A DNA stretch of 64,000 bases from Candidatus Limimonas egerieequi (GCA_018064455.1 JAGHVH010000001.1:1-64000); one strand, 5' to 3'; counted from the first letter of the stretch, positions 1-11,213 are shown. Notes: generated by a model not told the origin, from the letters alone. Made by a program: numbers and translations.

Positions 1-63
1 ATCTGGTAGAGCGCCACCTTGCCAAGGTGGAGGTAGCGGGTTCGAGCCCCGTAATCCGCTCCA
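1..63 (+). tRNA. tRNA-Gly (GCC anticodon), 5' end truncated by the window edge
   Basis: Anticodon arm caccttGCCaaggtg, T-arm ggttcgagcccc, 3' tccgcTCCA. Confidence 0.93.
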
Positions 64-74
64 TTTTTTTATAT

Positions 75-149
<75 letters not shown>

Positions 150-154
150 AATTT

Positions 155-186
155 AGGCCTCGCAATAGCGAGGCCTTTATTTTTTG
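155..186 (+). terminator. Rho-independent terminator after tRNA-Cys
   Basis: aggcctcgc-aata-gcgaggcct followed by ttattttttt. Confidence 0.9.
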
Positions 187-204
187 AAAAAGGAGATGAG
201 TAAC

Positions 205-912
205 TTGGGTAACAAAGATGCATATTTGCGTGGAATCAAAGATGGTATACCTATTTGCCTTGGTTACCTCTCTGTATCTTTTGCCTTTGGTATTTTCTGT
301 ATCCAATCAGGCCTCACGGTACTCCAGGCTTTACTTATTTCAATGACCTGTGTAACTTCAGCAGGCCAGCTTGCAGCAGTACCAATTATGGCCACAGGTG
401 GCGGCTTCTTGGAACTTGCCATGACTCAGGTTATCATCAACCTTAGGTATTCGCTGATGTCCGTCAGCCTATCACAAAAGCTTGACCGTGATATAAATCT
501 CCTTAGGCGATTCTCTATTGCCTTTATGGTTACGGATGAAATCTTTGGCGTTGCATCCTCACAGGATGGCAAGCCACCAAAGTCATATTTCTATGGCCTT
601 ATGATCACACCATACTTTGGCTGGGCGATAGGCACATTTATCGGTGCCGCTGCAGGCAACATATTGCCTGCGATTGTCATCACAGCGCTTGCTGTCGCTA
701 TCTATGGCATGTTTGTAGCGATTGTTGTACCACCTGCAAGGGATAACAAAAATGTCCTTTACTGCGTTCTTGTGGCAATCGCACTCTCTTGCATCTTTGC
801 TTTTGTTCCAGTTATAAACAAGGTGCCGTCAGGCTTTGTTATTATTATTTGTTCGGTGATAGCGTCTACTATATTCGCCATCCTCAAACCGATTGAGGAG
901 GTGGCTGAATAA
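205..912 (+). CDS. azlC: AzlC family branched-chain amino acid exporter large subunit
   Basis: GIPICLGYLSVSFAFGI...GLTVLQALLISMTCVTSAGQ typical AzlC; followed by AzlD. Start TTG at 205 preferred (aaaggag then 9-10 nt); ORF track starts at 184. Confidence 0.9.
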   Translation: MGNKDAYLRGIKDGIPICLGYLSVSFAFGIFCIQSGLTVLQALLISMTCVTSAGQLAAVPIMATGGGFLELAMTQVIINLRYSLMSVSLSQKLDRDINLLRRFSIAFMVTDEIFGVASSQDGKPPKSYFYGLMITPYFGWAIGTFIGAAAGNILPAIVITALAVAIYGMFVAIVVPPARDNKNVLYCVLVAIALSCIFAFVPVINKVPSGFVIIICSVIASTIFAILKPIEEVAE

Positions 913-1232
913 TGGATTATAAAGCATTTTTCATCTATCTTGCAGTAACCGCTATCAGCACCTATCTTGTTCGAGTAATTCCACTTGTACTCGTAAAGCG
1001 TGAGATTAAGAATAAGTTTATTCTCTCATTCCTTTACTATATGCCATATGCGGTGCTCTCAGTAATGACTGTTCCTGCTATGTTTATGGCTACAAATTAT
1101 ATCGCATCTGCGGTAGTCGGTTTTGCTGTTGCTGTATTCTTAGCACTCAAAAACAAGAGCCTTACAACCGTTGCTCTTGCTGCGTGCCTTGGTGTTCTGG
1201 CAACAGAACTGCTCATAACCTTTATCATCTAA
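912..1232 (+). CDS. azlD: AzlD family branched-chain amino acid transport small subunit
   Basis: ~106 aa multi-TM protein, overlaps azlC stop by 1 nt (TAATG). Confidence 0.9.
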   Translation: MDYKAFFIYLAVTAISTYLVRVIPLVLVKREIKNKFILSFLYYMPYAVLSVMTVPAMFMATNYIASAVVGFAVAVFLALKNKSLTTVALAACLGVLATELLITFII

Positions 1233-1243
1233 GAGGTGACACT

Positions 1244-1408
1244 ATGGATTGCGAAAACTGCATGAACTATGAGTACGATGAGGAACTTGAGGAATATGCT
1301 TGTTCCATCAATATGGACGAGGACGAGTATGTTCGTTGGCTCTCAACCAAAAAGTGTCCATATTTCCGTTTTGGCGACGAGTATTCAATCGTTAGGAAAC
1401 AGAACTAA
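1244..1408 (+). CDS. Small Cys-containing protein, DUF6472-like
   Basis: MDCENCMNYEYDEELEEYACSINMDEDEY...CPYF; RBS aagaggtgac; ORF track extends it upstream to 1184. Confidence 0.65.
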   Translation: MDCENCMNYEYDEELEEYACSINMDEDEYVRWLSTKKCPYFRFGDEYSIVRKQN

Positions 1409-2256
1409 TGAATAAATTTAAGTATTCAAACGACAATAAAAGATACCATACTAGAGCATATGAGGGAAGGGTATGGAAGGCCTGCATAGATGCAGGGCTT
1501 CCTTGTCCTTCCCATTGTTTATTTTGCGCTGAACAATCAAAGCTGTTCACTAGTGCGGGAACTGTGACTGAGCAGCTTCAAAAGGAGAAAGATAGAATCT
1601 TTGCAAAGTATGGTGAAGTGCCACTTTGCGCGTATTTCCAGTCTGGTACCAATACTAATGCACCAGTAGATAAGCTTAAGGCCCTCTATGATGAAGCTAT
1701 GTCTTTCCCTGGTGTCACATCGCTCTCTATTGCTACTCGCTTTGATTGCTTGCCAGATGAGGTAATAGATTTGCTAGAGGAATATGGTGCTACAGTTGAG
1801 ATAGGACTCCAGACGATTCACAGGGATGACTATGACCTCTTCTTTGATAGGTACAGCGAACTTAAACGCCGCGGCATTAAAGTCTGTCTTCACTTAATGG
1901 ATGGACTTCCAGGTGAGACGGAAGAGATGATGATTGATACAGCGAAAGCTGTTGGAAATCTTGAGCCAGATGCACTCAAAATCCATCTGACATATGTCGT
2001 TAAGGACACTCCTCTTTGTGAAATGTATGTGCGTGGCGAATATACGCCACTTACTTTTGAGGAATACACAAATATTGTCGTACGGCAACTTGAGTACATC
2101 CCGGCAAAGACAGTGATTGAGCGCCTCACAGGGGATGGAGACAAGAGGACGTTGGTCGCTCCACTCTGGTCGACAGACAAAATTAGAGTGCTCGGTACAA
2201 TTGACAAGTTACTAGCAAATCTTGATACATATCAAGGTAATAGATATAATATATAG
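1408..2256 (+). CDS. TIGR01212 family radical SAM protein (YtqA-like)
   Basis: GLPCPSHCLFC cluster motif, YFQSGTNTNAPVDKLKALYDEA, GLQTIHRDDYDLF; overlaps the previous stop by 1 nt. Confidence 0.85.
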   Translation: MNKFKYSNDNKRYHTRAYEGRVWKACIDAGLPCPSHCLFCAEQSKLFTSAGTVTEQLQKEKDRIFAKYGEVPLCAYFQSGTNTNAPVDKLKALYDEAMSFPGVTSLSIATRFDCLPDEVIDLLEEYGATVEIGLQTIHRDDYDLFFDRYSELKRRGIKVCLHLMDGLPGETEEMMIDTAKAVGNLEPDALKIHLTYVVKDTPLCEMYVRGEYTPLTFEEYTNIVVRQLEYIPAKTVIERLTGDGDKRTLVAPLWSTDKIRVLGTIDKLLANLDTYQGNRYNI

Positions 2257-2284
2257 ATAAGACTTAAGAACTAGGGTGTAAACG

Positions 2285-2956
2285 ATGGAAGAATTTGAGA
2301 GAACAGAGCAACTTCTCGGCTCGCTAGAACAACTGAATAATGCCCATATTGCAGTGTTTGGCGTAGGCGGTGTCGGCGGATATGTTGTCGAAGCACTGGT
2401 GCGCTCTGGTGTTGGTGAGATAACTGTTGTGGATAAGGATGTTGTGTCACTTTCCAATATCAACAGACAGATTATCGCGCTTCATTCAACTGTTGGCATG
2501 CCAAAGGTTGAGGCGATTAAGGCACGAGCTCTCGATATTAATCCTAATGTCGTGATTCACACATACGAGATGTTCTTCCTTCCAGAGACAGCCTCAGCTT
2601 TTGATTTTTCAAAATTTGACTATGTGGTTGACTGTGTGGACACAGTCACTGCAAAGGTGGAAATAGCAGTAAAAGCAAGAGACGCAGGTGTGCCTGTTAT
2701 CTCCGCAATGGGAGCGGGCAATAAACTCGATCCAACAAGGTTTGAGGTCGATGATATTTTTAACACTTCCGTCTGCCCACTCTGTAGGGTTATGAGAAAA
2801 GAATTAAAGAACAGAGGAGTAGAGAGCCTCAAGGTAGTCTATTCAAAAGAGGAACCAATAAGTACAGAAGGCGTCGGTTCGGTTGCCTTCGTTCCGTCTG
2901 TGATGGGACTTATTATTGCAGGTGAAGTAATTAAATGGCTAAAGAAAAAGATATAA
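2285..2956 (+). CDS. tcdA: tRNA threonylcarbamoyladenosine dehydratase (ThiF/TcdA family)
   Basis: FGVGGVGGYVVEALVRSGVGEITVVDKDVVSLSNINRQ, CPLCRVMRKELKNRG. Confidence 0.88.
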   Translation: MEEFERTEQLLGSLEQLNNAHIAVFGVGGVGGYVVEALVRSGVGEITVVDKDVVSLSNINRQIIALHSTVGMPKVEAIKARALDINPNVVIHTYEMFFLPETASAFDFSKFDYVVDCVDTVTAKVEIAVKARDAGVPVISAMGAGNKLDPTRFEVDDIFNTSVCPLCRVMRKELKNRGVESLKVVYSKEEPISTEGVGSVAFVPSVMGLIIAGEVIKWLKKKI

Positions 2957-4191
2957 GTACAGAATTTTTAACCTCATCATTTGATTTAAATGAAGCTATC
3001 GCAAGGCGCAGCCTTAAGTTGGCGATAGCGGCAATGAATGCTGCCAAAGATGGTTACTACTTTGGCGGTCCATCAAACCTTAATACGTTTTTTATTGATA
3101 ACGGTTTTCAGAAGTTCCTTCCAAATGAGGACTTCCTTGTAAAGCCAGAGCCAACAACCTTTGGCGTTGGCATTGCAAGCAAGGTTATATATGATGGCGC
3201 TCATAAGTATACACTGATTGCAGTTGGCCTCCGCGGAGGCGGATATGGCCTTGAGTGGTGTGGCAACTTTGACCTTGGAGCCGAGGGTGATCACCACGGT
3301 TTTGAGAACTGCGTCAACAAGGCATACAAACATATCTCACATTACATCGGCCGCTTTGGAATCAAGGGCGATGTAATTTTGTGGGTTGCGGGCTATTCAA
3401 GAGCCGCTGCCACTTGTAACATGCTTGGTGGCAAAATAAATGCCAAGCTTATGGAGGGCAAGCGACCATTCAAGGGAGTAAATTTGAGGCAGAATAGATG
3501 CTTCTTCTACACCTTTGAAACACCACGTGGAGTTTCACTTGATAAGGCGCAAAAGGTGTCATACAAAAACATCTTTAACTTTATCAATCCAAATGACATG
3601 ATAACTTACATGGGACCAGAGGCTATGGGCTTTGGTCGCTATGGTGTCGATATAATTTTGCCAGCAAAATTCACTTTTATTCAGCCACCAGTAAAACTCA
3701 TATTTGAGCGTCAGTCATGCCCTGAATTTATCGATGAGTTTATGGACAAACTTACCTCGTTTGGTGGTACAAGAGAAGAGGCTATATCAAGATTTGAGGC
3801 GCTACAAACGCTTATATATGGCGTTTTAAAGGCAAATGAGGAAAGCAAGAACGTCAGCCTTATGAGGTATGTGGGACTTGGTGCTGCCGAAAATGCTAAC
3901 GACTGGATTAGGTTTATTGTATCTGATAATACAGACGATTTAATCAAGGCTATTCGAGATTCAATTAATGATACTTTCTCACTTAGCAAACTCAACGGTG
4001 CGACAGTTGCCGAGACATATCCACAGATAGATATGTTGCTTGATTTCCTCAAAGCATTTGTTGACAGTGATCCAGAACTCTTCGAGATTTTGCTCGTCAA
4101 CTTAAACGGCATACTTGATACACATGACTGTGCAAAGGTAGAAAAGATTTTTGAGGAACTCCCAGTGGGATTCTTTGATGACAAGGAGTAA
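2935..4191 (+). CDS. Lipase-like alpha/beta hydrolase (DUF2974-like)
   Basis: WVAGYSRAAATCNMLGGKI nucleophile elbow (GYSRA), overlaps tcdA 3' end. Confidence 0.6.
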   Translation: MAKEKDISTEFLTSSFDLNEAIARRSLKLAIAAMNAAKDGYYFGGPSNLNTFFIDNGFQKFLPNEDFLVKPEPTTFGVGIASKVIYDGAHKYTLIAVGLRGGGYGLEWCGNFDLGAEGDHHGFENCVNKAYKHISHYIGRFGIKGDVILWVAGYSRAAATCNMLGGKINAKLMEGKRPFKGVNLRQNRCFFYTFETPRGVSLDKAQKVSYKNIFNFINPNDMITYMGPEAMGFGRYGVDIILPAKFTFIQPPVKLIFERQSCPEFIDEFMDKLTSFGGTREEAISRFEALQTLIYGVLKANEESKNVSLMRYVGLGAAENANDWIRFIVSDNTDDLIKAIRDSINDTFSLSKLNGATVAETYPQIDMLLDFLKAFVDSDPELFEILLVNLNGILDTHDCAKVEKIFEELPVGFFDDKE

Positions 4192-4194
4192 TTT

Positions 4195-5055
4195 GTGGGA
4201 CGCGAACTTAGTAAAGCGCAAGAAGTAGAGCGCAGTATTATTAAGAAATATCGCAAAGAACTTTGGAACCCATTCATAGCAGCTGTCAAGCGCTATGAAC
4301 TCATAAATGAGGGCGATAAAGTTGCAGTATGCATAAGCGGGGGCAAGGACTCTATGCTTATGGCCAAGCTTATCGAGCAACTTCATCGCAACAGCGAAGT
4401 GCCATTTGAGATGGTGTTTATCTGCATGGACCCTGGCTACAACCGTGAGAACAGGGAGCAGATAGAGAAGAATGCAGAGCTTTTAAACATTCCAATTGAG
4501 TTCTTTGAAACTGATATATTTGACTATGCAAACAAGCAAGAGAAGAACCCTTGCTATATGTGCGCACGCATGAGACGCGGGCACCTCTATTCCAAGGCCA
4601 AGTCTCTTGGCTGCAATAAAATAGCGCTCGGACACCACTTCTCCGATGTTATCGAGACGACAGTCCTTGCGATGTTTTATGGCGGACAGCTCCAGGCTAT
4701 GCCACCGAAGCTCCGCTCCACGAACTTCCCGGGTATGGAACTCATCCGCCCTCTCTATTGCATCCATGAGGACGATATCATCGCATGGAAAAATTACAAC
4801 AATTTGGAGTTCTTGCAGTGCGCATGCAGGTTTACTGAAAACACTGAGTCGGGTATAGACGACTCGAAGCGTCGCGAAATCAAGGAGTTGATTCGCGAAC
4901 TTAAAAAGACAAATCCAAACATCGAAAATAGTATATTTTCGAGTATTCACAATTGTCAGCTTGATACTATGGTGAATTACAAATCCCAAGGAAATGAGTA
5001 TCTCTTTGCTGACAGGTTCAACGCAAAAGAAACAGGAGACGACGATGAACAGTAG
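4195..5055 (+). CDS. ttcA: TtcA-like tRNA 2-thiocytidine biosynthesis ATP pyrophosphatase
   Basis: SGGKDSMLMAKL PP-loop, CYMCARMRRGHLY, GHHFSDVIETT; GTG start. Confidence 0.82.
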   Translation: MGRELSKAQEVERSIIKKYRKELWNPFIAAVKRYELINEGDKVAVCISGGKDSMLMAKLIEQLHRNSEVPFEMVFICMDPGYNRENREQIEKNAELLNIPIEFFETDIFDYANKQEKNPCYMCARMRRGHLYSKAKSLGCNKIALGHHFSDVIETTVLAMFYGGQLQAMPPKLRSTNFPGMELIRPLYCIHEDDIIAWKNYNNLEFLQCACRFTENTESGIDDSKRREIKELIRELKKTNPNIENSIFSSIHNCQLDTMVNYKSQGNEYLFADRFNAKETGDDDEQ

Positions 5056-5908
5056 AGCACAAGACCTTAAGAAGAAAATAGCATCAAAGGAGAGATTAAT
5101 CCTTGATGGTGCAATGGGTACAGAACTTTTCAAGCACCCAGAATACTCACCAAAGGATGCATCTTTAATCAACTTGACACATCCAGAGATTGTAACAGCG
5201 GTACATAAGTCATATGTGGACGCTGGTTCCAATCTTATTATTGCCAACTGCTTTGATGTTAATCCTGATAAATATGAGAACTACGAGGAAATAATTGCTG
5301 CCGCAGTCAAGAACGCAAGGGCGGCAACGGAGGGTCACGATGACTGCTATGTTGGTCTTGATATGGGCCCAGTTGGCAAGCTTATGTACCCAATGGGACT
5401 TCTCCGTCCTGAGCAGGCATACGACATCTTTACCAAGGTTGTAAAGTGTGGCGTAGAAAATGATGTTGATTTTGTAATTATCGAAACAATGATAGATGAC
5501 GCTGAGACAAGGGAAGCGCTCAAGGCTGTAAAGGATAACTGTGACTTGCCAGTTATTATCTCAAACTCATACAACCAGCGTGGTAGGCTCTTTACATCAG
5601 GTGCAAATCCAAGCGATATGATCAAGATTGCTGAGGAGTATGGTGCTGATGCAATTGGTACAAACTGCTCGTTTGGTCCTGATTTGATGCTCCCAGTTGT
5701 GAAGATGCTAGCAGAGGGCACAGACCTTCCAATTTGGGCAAAGCCAAATGCTGGCTTGCCAGAGGAAGTAAACGGTGAAATGGTCTATAACATCGGCGTT
5801 TCTGAATTTATTGATTATATGAAGCAAATTATTGATTGTGGCGCAACACTCATTGGCGGTTGTTGTGGCACATCACCGGAATATATTAAGGCATTAAAGG
5901 AATTATAA
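5045..5908 (+). CDS. Homocysteine S-methyltransferase family protein (MetH N-domain-like)
   Basis: [38 protein letters not shown]. Confidence 0.85.
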   Translation: MNSRAQDLKKKIASKERLILDGAMGTELFKHPEYSPKDASLINLTHPEIVTAVHKSYVDAGSNLIIANCFDVNPDKYENYEEIIAAAVKNARAATEGHDDCYVGLDMGPVGKLMYPMGLLRPEQAYDIFTKVVKCGVENDVDFVIIETMIDDAETREALKAVKDNCDLPVIISNSYNQRGRLFTSGANPSDMIKIAEEYGADAIGTNCSFGPDLMLPVVKMLAEGTDLPIWAKPNAGLPEEVNGEMVYNIGVSEFIDYMKQIIDCGATLIGGCCGTSPEYIKALKEL

Positions 5909-5909
5909 G

Positions 5910-8357
5910 ATGAAGCAGTTCAACGTTACTGGAATGAGTTGCGCTGCGTGCCAAGCCCGTGTGGAAAAGGCAGTAGCAGGCGTGCCTGGCGTTGAAAGCG
6001 TCGCAGTATCGCTACTGACGAACTCAATGGGCGTTGAGGGCAGCGCAAAGGACAAAGATATAATAAAGGCAGTGGAGGACGCCGGATATGGTGCTTCCCT
6101 GATGCAGGATGACGAGTCACTTCTTAAGGACACTGAGACTCCAAAACTTATAAGACGACTTGTCGTCTCTGTCCTTTTATGTGTTGTTTTAATGTACTTC
6201 TCGATGGGCGCATCTTTCCTTTCTGTGACCATTAGAGGCATTATACAGCTTGTACTTGCACTGATTACTATGGTAGTAAATCGCAAGTTCTTTATCAGCG
6301 GTTTTAAAGGCGTAATTCATGGTGCACCAAATATGGATACGCTAGTAGCACTAGGCTCTGGCACATCCTTTATCTATAGCACATATTTGCTCGCGTCTGG
6401 CTCGTCTGACATGTTTTACTTTGACTCTGCCGCAATGATTCTTGCCCTTATAACAATAGGCAAGACACTTGAGGCCAAGTCAAAAGGCAGGACGACCGAC
6501 GCGCTCAAATCATTGATGAAGCTTGCACCTAAAACTGCAACACTCATCAAGGATGGCGCAGAGGTAGAGGTGCCAATAGAGGATGTCAAGGTTGGCGATA
6601 TTTTCGTAGTTCGTCCAGGTGAACAGATTCCTCTTGATGGCAAGATCATAGATGGCGTCACATCGGTTGATGAGTCCGCATTTACTGGCGAGAGTTTGCC
6701 AGTGGACAAGACGGTTGATGACTTCGTATGTGGTGCGTCCTTTAACAATCAGGGCTTTATCAAATGCACAACGACACGTATTGGCAAGAACACGACATTT
6801 GAGCAGATAATTAAGATGATGTCGGATGCCGCTATGACCAAGGCACCGATATCAAAAGTCGCAGATAGGGTATCTGCAATATTTGTTCCAGCAGTAATTG
6901 CAATAGCAATAATTACGGCAGCTATATGGTTAATCCTTGGGCATCCAATTAGCGAAGCCATAATTCGTGGTGTATCAGTCCTAGTTATAAGTTGCCCTTG
7001 TGCACTTGGACTTGCAACTCCTGTCGCAATTATGGTTGGCAGTGGCGTGGGTGCTAAAAACGGCATTCTTTTTAAGACTGCAGTGTCACTTGAAGAGGTT
7101 GGCAAAGCAAACATTGTTGTCCTTGATAAAACTGGAACTATAACTGAAGGGAAACCCGTAGTTACGGATATTATCCCTAATAGAGTTACTGAAGAAAGGC
7201 TGCTTTCTGTGGCCTATTCAATAGAGAAATTAAGCTCTCATCCGCTGTCAAAAGCTATCACTTTGGCGGCAGCGAGCAAAAATGTAAAGGTGTTAAACTT
7301 TACAGATTTCAAAGAAGTGCCTGGAAATGGCTTAACTGCGACGACTGCGGATATAAATCGCAAGGTTCATATGTACGCAGGTAGTAGGAAATACATAAGT
7401 GAGATAGCAAATGTAACAGATGACATCAAGCACAAGTGTGCTGACCTGTCATCAGAGGGCAAGACACCAATACTCTTTGCCGAAGGAAAAGAGATACTTG
7501 GTATTATTGCTGTTGCAGATCCAATCAAACTTGATAGTGAGAAGGCGATTGGAATTCTCCAGTCAATGGGAATTAAAGTCGCGATGCTCACAGGTGATAA
7601 TGAGCGCACAGCAAATGCAATAGCAAGTCGCGTTGGTGTCGATGATGTAATCGGAGGTATCTTGCCTGACGGCAAGGCTCAAGTTGTAAAACAGTTCAAG
7701 GGCCAAGGCAAAGTATTGATGATTGGTGACGGTATCAATGACGCACCGGCGCTGGCAATGGCCGATATGGGCATTGCGATTGGAGCAGGTGCGGATGTTG
7801 CGATAGATGCAGCTGACGTGGTCCTTATGAGCGGCAGCCTCCTCGATGCTGTTGCCGCGATAAGGCTCTCACGTCAAACCCTTCGCAACATACATCAGAA
7901 TCTCTTCTGGGCGTTCTTCTATAACGCCCTAATGATTCCTCTTGCAGCGGGCGCGTATACAGCCCTTCTTGGCTGGACGCTCAACCCTATGATCTGCGCC
8001 GCTGCTATGAGTCTTTCAAGCTTCTGCGTTGTAATGAACGCACTTCGCCTCAACCTCTTCAAGGTTTACGGCGACGGCAATAAAAATGCCCCTTTGACAG
8101 AGGGACTAAATTCGTCTAATATTGAAGTGACACCTAAAGAAAGCGAGGCAGCTTTAATGGAAAAAACAATTCATATTGAGGGTATGATGTGCCCACACTG
8201 TGAGGCAAATGTAAAAGGTACATTAGAGGCTTTTGATGAAGTAATTGAGGCGGTTGTATCACATGAGGCTGGCACTGCTATCGTAAAGCTTAGTGCTGAT
8301 ATTGATGATGCAAAACTCAAGGAGGCAATTGAGGCGAAAGGATACAAGGTGGTATAA
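5910..8357 (+). CDS. copA: Copper-translocating P-type ATPase with N- and C-terminal HMA domains
   Basis: [49 protein letters not shown]-terminal [15 protein letters not shown]. Confidence 0.95.
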   Translation: MKQFNVTGMSCAACQARVEKAVAGVPGVESVAVSLLTNSMGVEGSAKDKDIIKAVEDAGYGASLMQDDESLLKDTETPKLIRRLVVSVLLCVVLMYFSMGASFLSVTIRGIIQLVLALITMVVNRKFFISGFKGVIHGAPNMDTLVALGSGTSFIYSTYLLASGSSDMFYFDSAAMILALITIGKTLEAKSKGRTTDALKSLMKLAPKTATLIKDGAEVEVPIEDVKVGDIFVVRPGEQIPLDGKIIDGVTSVDESAFTGESLPVDKTVDDFVCGASFNNQGFIKCTTTRIGKNTTFEQIIKMMSDAAMTKAPISKVADRVSAIFVPAVIAIAIITAAIWLILGHPISEAIIRGVSVLVISCPCALGLATPVAIMVGSGVGAKNGILFKTAVSLEEVGKANIVVLDKTGTITEGKPVVTDIIPNRVTEERLLSVAYSIEKLSSHPLSKAITLAAASKNVKVLNFTDFKEVPGNGLTATTADINRKVHMYAGSRKYISEIANVTDDIKHKCADLSSEGKTPILFAEGKEILGIIAVADPIKLDSEKAIGILQSMGIKVAMLTGDNERTANAIASRVGVDDVIGGILPDGKAQVVKQFKGQGKVLMIGDGINDAPALAMADMGIAIGAGADVAIDAADVVLMSGSLLDAVAAIRLSRQTLRNIHQNLFWAFFYNALMIPLAAGAYTALLGWTLNPMICAAAMSLSSFCVVMNALRLNLFKVYGDGNKNAPLTEGLNSSNIEVTPKESEAALMEKTIHIEGMMCPHCEANVKGTLEAFDEVIEAVVSHEAGTAIVKLSADIDDAKLKEAIEAKGYKVV

Positions 8358-8828
8358 ATGGCTGAAAAGAAAAATGAAGGCATTTTACAAGCACTCAAAT
8401 TTTTCTTGTTCTCTACATCTGCAGGCTTGATTCAAATTGGTAGTTTTACCTTGATGAACGAGGTAATTATCAAGCTTTCATTCTTCCAAAACCTTATGGC
8501 AGAGCATCCTGGCTTTGCCAAGATAATGGAAAATGAGTATGGTCCAATGTACTTAATCGCACTTATCCTCTCAGTGCTTTGGAACTTTACATTTAATCGT
8601 AAGTTCACATTCAAGTCGGCAAATAATGTTCCAATTGCTATGCTCAAGGTACTTGGATACTACGCTGTATTTACACCAGTTTCGACAATCCTTGGCAACC
8701 ATTTTACGGCTACAGGTGTTAACGAATACATCGTTTTGGGGCTTACAATGCTCTGTAATTTGATTACAGAATTCCTCTTCGACAAGTATGTTGTTTTCCG
8801 TGACACGCTTCATAAGGAGGAAACATAG
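8358..8828 (+). CDS. GtrA-like family membrane protein
   Basis: KFFLFSTSAGLIQIGSFTLMNEV...NFTFNRKFTFKSANN...VFRDT, 4 predicted TM. Confidence 0.75.
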   Translation: MAEKKNEGILQALKFFLFSTSAGLIQIGSFTLMNEVIIKLSFFQNLMAEHPGFAKIMENEYGPMYLIALILSVLWNFTFNRKFTFKSANNVPIAMLKVLGYYAVFTPVSTILGNHFTATGVNEYIVLGLTMLCNLITEFLFDKYVVFRDTLHKEET

Positions 8829-8909
8829 ACAGTTGAACATATCTGTACGGTTGTTCGTTTTTGTCTAACATTTATTGTAATTAATATATAAAATGTTCAT
8901 AAAAAAATT

Positions 8910-8945
8910 GACGGCCCTATCAATAGACAGGGTCGTTTTTTTTAT
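8910..8945. terminator. Intrinsic terminator, A-tract on one side and T-tract on the other
   Basis: aaaaaaattgacggccct...agggtcgtttttttt. Confidence 0.7.
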
Positions 8946-9019
8946 AATATAATAGAAAGTGGAAGTTTGCTGCTAAGCAATAATTTTCGGGAAAATATAA
9001 AAAGGAGATGAAATGTCAT

Positions 9020-10936
9020 ATGTCCAAGTACGATGGTTACATGGGTAAGGTTCTTTTCATAGACCTTAGCAAAAAGACATTCGGAGAATTTCCATGGTCA
9101 GATGAAGACAGAAAAAGAACTCTCGGCGGTAAAATAATGGCTGCTGACATTCTTTATCATCACATCCATCCTGGTATGACAGCATGGGACGAGGATAACT
9201 GGTTGGTTATTTCAACAGGTCCTTTGACAGGCTGTGGTGTACCAAGTTCTTCACGTTTTAACATTTCAACAATTTCACCACTTACAGGTGTTTTGACTTC
9301 TTCAAACAGCGGTGGCGACTTTGGTCTTATGCTTAAGCGTTGTGGATATGATGCTGCTATCATTAGTGGTAAGGCAAGTTCTCCAACAAGAATTCATATC
9401 ACAGAGGACGATGTTCAGTTCCTCGATGCAACAGATCTTTGGGGTCTTGAGTGCACACCTGCACAGGAAGCACTTCCAAAGGAATTTGCAAAGCTTGTAA
9501 TCGGTCCTGCTGGTGAGAACAAGGTTCTCTATTCAGCAGTATTGTCAGGCGAGCGTTGCTCTGGCCGTGGTGGTGTCGGTGCAGTATTCGGTGACAAGAT
9601 GCTCAAGGCTGTTACAGCAAAAGGCTTTAAGCACCCTTCAGTATATGACAAGGGTGAGCTCGTTAAACTTTGCCGTAAGTGGACAAACAAGATGCGCAAC
9701 CATGCTATTTCAGGTCGTCAACTTCCAAAGCTTGGTACAGCTGGCCTTGTAAGCCCAATGGAAGCACGTGGTCTTCTTGCTACAAAGAACTTCTCTGATG
9801 GTCACTTTGAGGATTTCGATATGGTATCAGGTGAGACATTGTCAGAGACAAAACTTCTTAGAAACAGCGGTTGTACAACATGCGTAATGCAGTGCACACG
9901 TCGTTGCGAAGTTGACGGTAAGGATGTTAAGGGTCCAGAGCTTGAGATTTTAGGTCTCATGGGTCCAAACATTTTGAATAATGACCTTCAGAAGATTATT
10001 GAGTGGAACTACGAGATTGATGAGATGGGTATGGATGCTATCTCAACAGCTGGTACTATTGCATTCGCAATGGAACTCAACGAAAAGGGTCTTTATGATT
10101 CTGGTCTTCAGTTTGGTAAGAACGACAATATTTCTCAGATGATTTCTGACATCGCTCACAGAAAGGGCGCTGGCGATGAACTTGCAAATGGTTCACGCAA
10201 GATGGCTGAGAAGTTTGGCGGTATGGACTTTGCTATTCAGTCAAAGGGCATGGAGCTTTCAGCTTACGAGCCACGTCGTGCAGTTGGTCAGGGCCTCGGT
10301 TATGCTACATCTAACCGTGGTGGTTGCCACCTTAACGCTGGTTACCTCGTATTCATCGAGGGTCTTGGACTTGACATTGATAACCTTACTCCAAACGGTA
10401 AGGGCGCTCTCTGCGTAATGTTCCAGAACCTCATGGAAGCTATTTCAGCTGCTGGTGTATGTCTCTTCACATCATACCCAATCTTCCCAAGCTATGTATT
10501 TGATCATCCAAATGCACCTATTACTAAGGTTGTAACATGGGCTATGCCACACCTTGGCCCAATCATTAAGCTTATGAACCAGCACGGCAATGTTCTTCAG
10601 CTTTATATCCCACTTATTCCTCATACAAAGGCAATCGAACTTGCAACAGGTATGAGAATGAAGCTCGGCACATACCTCACAATTGGTGAGCGTGGCTGGA
10701 ATACAGAGCGTGTTGCTAATATGGTACTTGGTCAGAAGCCAGGCGCTGATACACTTCCAAAGAAGCTTACTGACACATGCCAGGATCCATCTGATGAGAG
10801 AACTAAGGTTCCACTTGATGAGATGCTTAAGTCATTCTATGCTAACCGTCAGTGGGTAAATGGTGCTCCAACAGCTAAGGTACTTAAGAGACTCAAGATC
10901 GACATCCCTGATGTTGATGCATATCCATACGCATAA
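9020..10936 (+). CDS. aor: Aldehyde ferredoxin oxidoreductase (tungsto/molybdopterin enzyme)
   Basis: GYMGKVLFIDLSKKTFGE...LGGKIMAADIL, TGPLTGCGVPSSSRFN, GCTTCVMQCTRRCEVDGKDVKGPELEILGLMGPN; ORF track begins at 9008, ATG 9020 better spaced from aaaggag. Confidence 0.92.
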   Translation: MSKYDGYMGKVLFIDLSKKTFGEFPWSDEDRKRTLGGKIMAADILYHHIHPGMTAWDEDNWLVISTGPLTGCGVPSSSRFNISTISPLTGVLTSSNSGGDFGLMLKRCGYDAAIISGKASSPTRIHITEDDVQFLDATDLWGLECTPAQEALPKEFAKLVIGPAGENKVLYSAVLSGERCSGRGGVGAVFGDKMLKAVTAKGFKHPSVYDKGELVKLCRKWTNKMRNHAISGRQLPKLGTAGLVSPMEARGLLATKNFSDGHFEDFDMVSGETLSETKLLRNSGCTTCVMQCTRRCEVDGKDVKGPELEILGLMGPNILNNDLQKIIEWNYEIDEMGMDAISTAGTIAFAMELNEKGLYDSGLQFGKNDNISQMISDIAHRKGAGDELANGSRKMAEKFGGMDFAIQSKGMELSAYEPRRAVGQGLGYATSNRGGCHLNAGYLVFIEGLGLDIDNLTPNGKGALCVMFQNLMEAISAAGVCLFTSYPIFPSYVFDHPNAPITKVVTWAMPHLGPIIKLMNQHGNVLQLYIPLIPHTKAIELATGMRMKLGTYLTIGERGWNTERVANMVLGQKPGADTLPKKLTDTCQDPSDERTKVPLDEMLKSFYANRQWVNGAPTAKVLKRLKIDIPDVDAYPYA

Positions 10937-10949
10937 GGAGGGGCTTACA

Positions 10950-11201
10950 ATGATTAAAGTTAAAATGTTTGGTGTTGTTAGACTTGGTTCAGGCGTTAAG
11001 GAATTTGAATGCTCATTAAGTGAAGCCCCAACTGTATCAGCATGCTTCGACGTATTAAATATCAAGAGTGCTCCAGGTTCTGATAAGTTCACATTTGGTG
11101 ATTCACAGGTATTTGTAAATCACACACGTACAACTAAGAAGAACTTTGCTCTCAAAGATGGCGACGAAGTATGGCTTATGTCACCAGCTGCAGGCGGTTA
11201 A
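10950..11201 (+). CDS. MoaD/ThiS-like sulfur carrier protein with C-terminal GG
   Basis: VKMFGVVRLGSGVKEFECSL...LKDGDEVWLMSPAAGG*. Confidence 0.82.
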   Translation: MIKVKMFGVVRLGSGVKEFECSLSEAPTVSACFDVLNIKSAPGSDKFTFGDSQVFVNHTRTTKKNFALKDGDEVWLMSPAAGG

Positions 11202-11213
11202 GGAGGTAGAACC

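Noticed and set aside
1890-2207. Long antisense ORFs opposite CDSs (e.g. 1890-2207, 4483-5247, 21049-21570, 25954-26463, 46813-47271)
   Set aside because: Lie fully opposite well-supported genes, no family motif, composition typical of reverse-frame translation
8909-8947. TTGACG ... TATAAT as a promoter before aor
   Set aside because: Spacer is about 27 bp and the -35 lies within the terminator stem
8945-9007. Molybdenum/tungsten cofactor riboswitch upstream of aor
   Set aside because: Only about 60 nt between terminator and RBS, with just small hairpins; too short for the known class
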